From positions 1 to 7,395 of the forward strand of contig PLYW01000230.1 of NCBI GenBank assembly GCA_003151875.1: a stretch of 7,395 bases of DNA, written 5' to 3'. The DNA comes from Acidobacteriaceae bacterium. Lineage in GTDB: Bacteria > Acidobacteriota > Terriglobia > Terriglobales > Acidobacteriaceae. Positions 5,355 to 7,395 of the stretch are shown here, one piece after another. A model generated the notes under the pieces. The model was not told the origin of the DNA. It saw only the letters and a list, made by a program, of their open reading frames with translations, and ran no database searches. Position 1 is the stretch's first letter. Every line of letters starts with the position of its first letter. The translations under genes and the position numbers were made by a program.

Positions 5355-6586
5355 AAATGAAGAAACTGGTGCGCATCATCGGCCGCATGAATGGAGGCGG
5401 TCCAGCGCGGCAAGTGGCCTACCTGCACCGGGCGCTGCGCGCCTCATTTGACACCCGGCTGATCGTGGGCGCGATCGAAGACGGAGAGCAGGACATGCGC
5501 TACCTGCTGCAGGACGCCAGCGGCGTGCTCGAGGTCCCCAGCATGTCGAGGTCGGTAAGGGGATGGTCGGACCTGGTCAGCCTGGTGCGCATCACGCGGA
5601 TTCTGCTGCGGGAGAAGCCCGACATTGTCCACACTCACACCGCCAAAGCCGGTGTGATTGGCCGGATCGCGGCTTTGCTGAGCGGCGTCCCGATTCGAAT
5701 TCATACCTATCACGGCAATGTTTTCCAAGGCTATTTCGGAAAGACAGCCACCCGCTTGATTATGGCCACGGAACGTCTGTTGAACCGGTTTACCACGCGC
5801 GTAATCGCGATCTCGGATTCGCAGGCGGAGGAGCTTGCCGAACGCTTTCATGTGGCCCGTCGCCCACAGATCGCCATCGTGCGCAACGGCTTCGACCTTC
5901 GCGCCCTGGCTGACCTGGACAAGCTTCGTGGCCAGGCCCGTCGCCACCTGAACCTGAGCGACAACGATCGGCTGGTGGTTTGGGCGGGCCGTCTGGTTCC
6001 CATCAAGAACCTGCCCTTGCTGCTGCAGGTCGTGGGTTTGGCGGACCGCCTTCCCCAGTTGAAGTTTCTGGTGGCCGGCGATGGACCTTTGCGGCAACAG
6101 GTCGAGACGGCCGCCGCTCACGGCCGGGGAAATCTGCAGTTCCTGGGCTGGCAGAAAGACATCAAGCCGCTGCTGGCGGCCGCCGATATGGTGCTGCTGA
6201 CCTCCCGCAACGAAGGCACTTCGGCATTTCTGATTGAAGCCATGGCCGCGGGCAAACCATTCATTGCCACCGCAGTGGGCGGAGTGGTTGACCTGGCCGC
6301 GCCCCCGCTGCGGGAAATCTCCAAGCATTGCCGGGCGGCGGCGAATGGATTTCTGACCCCAGCCGACCCGCAAGCGATTCTCTCGTGCATCGAGAGGCTG
6401 GCCTACTCGCCGAAGTTGGCGGCGAAGATGGGAGCGGCAGGGCGAAGCTTTGCTCTCGCCAATCATGCCCAGGAGCGGCTGGCCGAAGAGATAACCGGGC
6501 TCTACCGGCAACTGCTGGCGGGCTCGAAGGCGCGGGAGCACACCGGAGCGCCGGCGACGGCAGCAGAGGAGACCTTAACCAGGTGA
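5351..6586 (+). CDS. GT4-family glycosyltransferase (GT-B fold)
   Basis: This is a 411-residue retaining glycosyltransferase of family GT4, probably cytoplasmic or peripheral on the inner membrane, adding a sugar to the lipid-linked intermediate made by the neighbouring enzyme. The N-terminal domain has GRMNGGGPARQV (11-22), an acceptor-side glycine loop, then DIVHTHTAKAG (91-101) and YHGNVF (120-125). The C-terminal donor-binding domain has VRNGFD (177-182), AGRLVPIKN (212-220) with the Arg and Lys that contact the nucleotide phosphate, VAGDGPLR (241-248), and the E-x7-E motif with E288 and E296 in NEGTSAFLIEAMAAGKP (287-303). Length is normal for the family. The reading frame is open 47 codons further upstream, to 5210, but that region lies inside the previous gene and shows no family motif; the ATG at 5351 matches the usual family start. 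Donor and acceptor cannot be told from sequence. Confidence 0.92.
   Translation: MKMKKLVRIIGRMNGGGPARQVAYLHRALRASFDTRLIVGAIEDGEQDMRYLLQDASGVLEVPSMSRSVRGWSDLVSLVRITRILLREKPDIVHTHTAKAGVIGRIAALLSGVPIRIHTYHGNVFQGYFGKTATRLIMATERLLNRFTTRVIAISDSQAEELAERFHVARRPQIAIVRNGFDLRALADLDKLRGQARRHLNLSDNDRLVVWAGRLVPIKNLPLLLQVVGLADRLPQLKFLVAGDGPLRQQVETAAAHGRGNLQFLGWQKDIKPLLAAADMVLLTSRNEGTSAFLIEAMAAGKPFIATAVGGVVDLAAPPLREISKHCRAAANGFLTPADPQAILSCIERLAYSPKLAAKMGAAGRSFALANHAQERLAEEITGLYRQLLAGSKAREHTGAPATAAEETLTR
6581..6586 (+). promoter_or_regulatory. Shine-Dalgarno site of the export gene, overlapping the GT4 stop
   Basis: AGGTGA sits 7 bases before the ATG at 6594 and contains the TGA (6584-6586) of the glycosyltransferase. 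This supports 6594 as the start and places the gene in the same operon. A better purine run, AGGAG (6567-6571), is 22 bases away and too far to serve it directly. Confidence 0.55.
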
Positions 6587-6593
6587 TGCCGCT

Positions 6594-7395
6594 ATGAAGA
6601 GCCATGCATTTAACGTGCGCCTGCTGGGGCTTGCGGGTGTGATTTTCATCATGGGTGTTGCGCTGCTTACGCCGCGGTGCGGCTGGGCACAGGCGGACGG
6701 GCAGTTTTCGGCCCAACGGCAACGTGAGCAGCAACCACCACCGGGGCAACTAGAGGATGACCAGGACCCAGGCGAGCCACCAGACCAGACGTCTCAAGTC
6801 CTTCCGCAGTACAACGAGAGCCAGCCCTCGGAACCGGGCGAGCCGCCGGCCCAGACGTCTCAAATTCTTCAGCAGTACAACGAGAGCCAGCCCTCGGAAC
6901 CGGGCGAGCCACCAGCCCAGACGTCTCAAATCCTTCAGCAGTACAACGAGAGCCGGCCCTCGCAGTCAGGCAGCGAGGTGCAGCCGCCGGCGCCGTTCAA
7001 TGAGTATGAAAACGCGCCCGCCGCCCCGCCGCAATATCCGGCTCGCAGCAATGAGGACCACCCCAGCCAGCAGCAGGACGGCCTGGGTCAGGCGGCGCAA
7101 CCAGGTAACGCGCGCCAAGCTGCCGAACCCCGAGTCAAGGCGCAACCATCGGAGCAGACCAGGAGGCCGGGGGGCAGCCAACCGCGCCGGCCACGGCCAA
7201 TGGATCAGCGGCAGCTCCAACCCACGCCGCCGATTCCGTCCCCGAAGCCGGTCAACAATCCCTATCCCGATAATCCCGCGTTGCGGGATCTGTACCGGCA
7301 ATACCGGATTCAAGGCAGCAAGACGATCGAGCGCTTTGGCGCCAGCCTCTTCCGGAACGGCGCGGGCAACCCGGATAAGCTGCCGATGGACATTC
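6594..7395 (+). CDS. Probable SLBB/Wza-like polysaccharide export protein, N-terminal part (cut by window edge)
   Basis: The frame is open from the ATG at 6594 through the window end (267 residues, no stop). Residues 1-34 look like a signal peptide: basic start, hydrophobic core about 9-25, and a WAQA cleavage region near 31-34. Cys29 is not in a proper lipobox. Residues 35-220 are a disordered, Gln/Pro/Glu-rich linker that includes three 22-residue repeats (58-123). From 222 an ordered segment begins: NPYPDNPALRDLYRQY (222-237), then ERFGASLFRNGAG (246-258) and KLPMDI (262-267). I recall this RFG...NG...LPMD pattern just before the GPDYVLGPGD-type start of the polysaccharide export domain in acidobacterial SLBB proteins, but that domain lies beyond the edge, so the call is inference. 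It would act as an outer-membrane or periplasmic channel for the polymer. It follows the glycosyltransferase by 7 bases. Confidence 0.7.
   Translation, partial: MKSHAFNVRLLGLAGVIFIMGVALLTPRCGWAQADGQFSAQRQREQQPPPGQLEDDQDPGEPPDQTSQVLPQYNESQPSEPGEPPAQTSQILQQYNESQPSEPGEPPAQTSQILQQYNESRPSQSGSEVQPPAPFNEYENAPAAPPQYPARSNEDHPSQQQDGLGQAAQPGNARQAAEPRVKAQPSEQTRRPGGSQPRRPRPMDQRQLQPTPPIPSPKPVNNPYPDNPALRDLYRQYRIQGSKTIERFGASLFRNGAGNPDKLPMDI
6765..6962 (+). repeat. Three in-frame 66-base tandem repeats
   Basis: Units at 6765-6830, 6831-6896 and 6897-6962 each encode 22 residues of the type EPGEPPAQTSQILQQYNES plus a short Gln/Arg-Pro-Ser end. By my count units 2 and 3 differ at 4 of 66 bases, units 1 and 3 at 6, and units 1 and 2 at 8. 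Differences are partly synonymous. The length is a multiple of three, so copy-number change would keep the frame of the export protein. Confidence 0.92.

Noticed and set aside
5444..6541. Long minus-strand ORF opposite the GT4 gene
   Set aside because: No family features, and it is antisense to a gene with complete GT4 motifs; open antisense frames are common in GC-rich DNA.
6675..6686. Lipoprotein signal around Cys29 of the export protein
   Set aside because: The residues before the Cys (Thr-Pro-Arg) do not fit a lipobox; an ordinary cleavage near WAQA is more likely.
6667..6912. Minus-strand ORF with repeated Arg/Cys-rich units opposite the export gene
   Set aside because: Its repeats are the antisense of the 66-base coding repeats; the plus frame has a signal peptide and a recognisable downstream segment.
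6765..6962. CRISPR-like direct repeats
   Set aside because: Units abut with no spacers, are 66 bases long, and keep the reading frame of a secreted protein.

Overview
The window is a GC-rich piece of a bacterial surface-polysaccharide (capsule or exopolysaccharide) locus. Several proteins have the look of Acidobacteriota (Terriglobia/Koribacter-like) homologues: the Wzi-family barrel, the fused phosphoglycosyltransferase, and the RFG...NG...LPMD stretch of the last gene. This taxonomic guess comes from remembered family resemblance, not from a marker gene. No RNA gene, insertion sequence or CRISPR array is visible.

Layout. Positions 1-690 (+) hold a small zinc-ribbon protein with a C-terminal membrane helix; its frame is open to the left edge, so it may start outside the window. 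It overlaps, in another frame, a Wzi-like outer-membrane capsule-assembly protein (606 or 687 to 2102, +) that appears to lack its signal peptide and N-terminal region. A hairpin-rich gap (2103-2347) separates it from a convergent NAD-dependent nucleotide-sugar epimerase/dehydratase/decarboxylase (2348-3472, -). A 262-base, relatively AT-rich divergent control region (3473-3734) follows. Rightward from it run a WecA/MraY-type phosphoglycosyltransferase fused to a CapD/FlaA1-type membrane domain (3735-5354), a GT4 glycosyltransferase (5351-6586) and the start of a probable SLBB/Wza-like polysaccharide export protein (6594 to the right edge, incomplete). The last gene has no stop codon inside the window and carries three 22-residue tandem repeats in a proline/glutamine-rich linker.

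How the parts may work together. The SDR enzyme would supply a modified nucleotide sugar, such as UDP-xylose or an epimerised sugar. The membrane phosphoglycosyltransferase would load the first sugar phosphate on undecaprenyl phosphate, and the GT4 enzyme would add a further sugar. The export protein would form the outer-membrane or periplasmic conduit, and the Wzi-like barrel would help anchor or assemble polymer at the surface. The ATGA overlap at 5351-5354 and the tight junction at 6581-6596 argue that the three rightward genes form one translationally coupled operon.

The points most worth a second look are the out-of-frame junction that leaves the Wzi protein without an export signal, the phosphoglycosyltransferase fused to a CapD membrane domain with no catalytic SDR domain, the recently duplicated 66-base repeats, and the structured leader of the epimerase gene. 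No clearly new defence, mobile or regulatory system was found.
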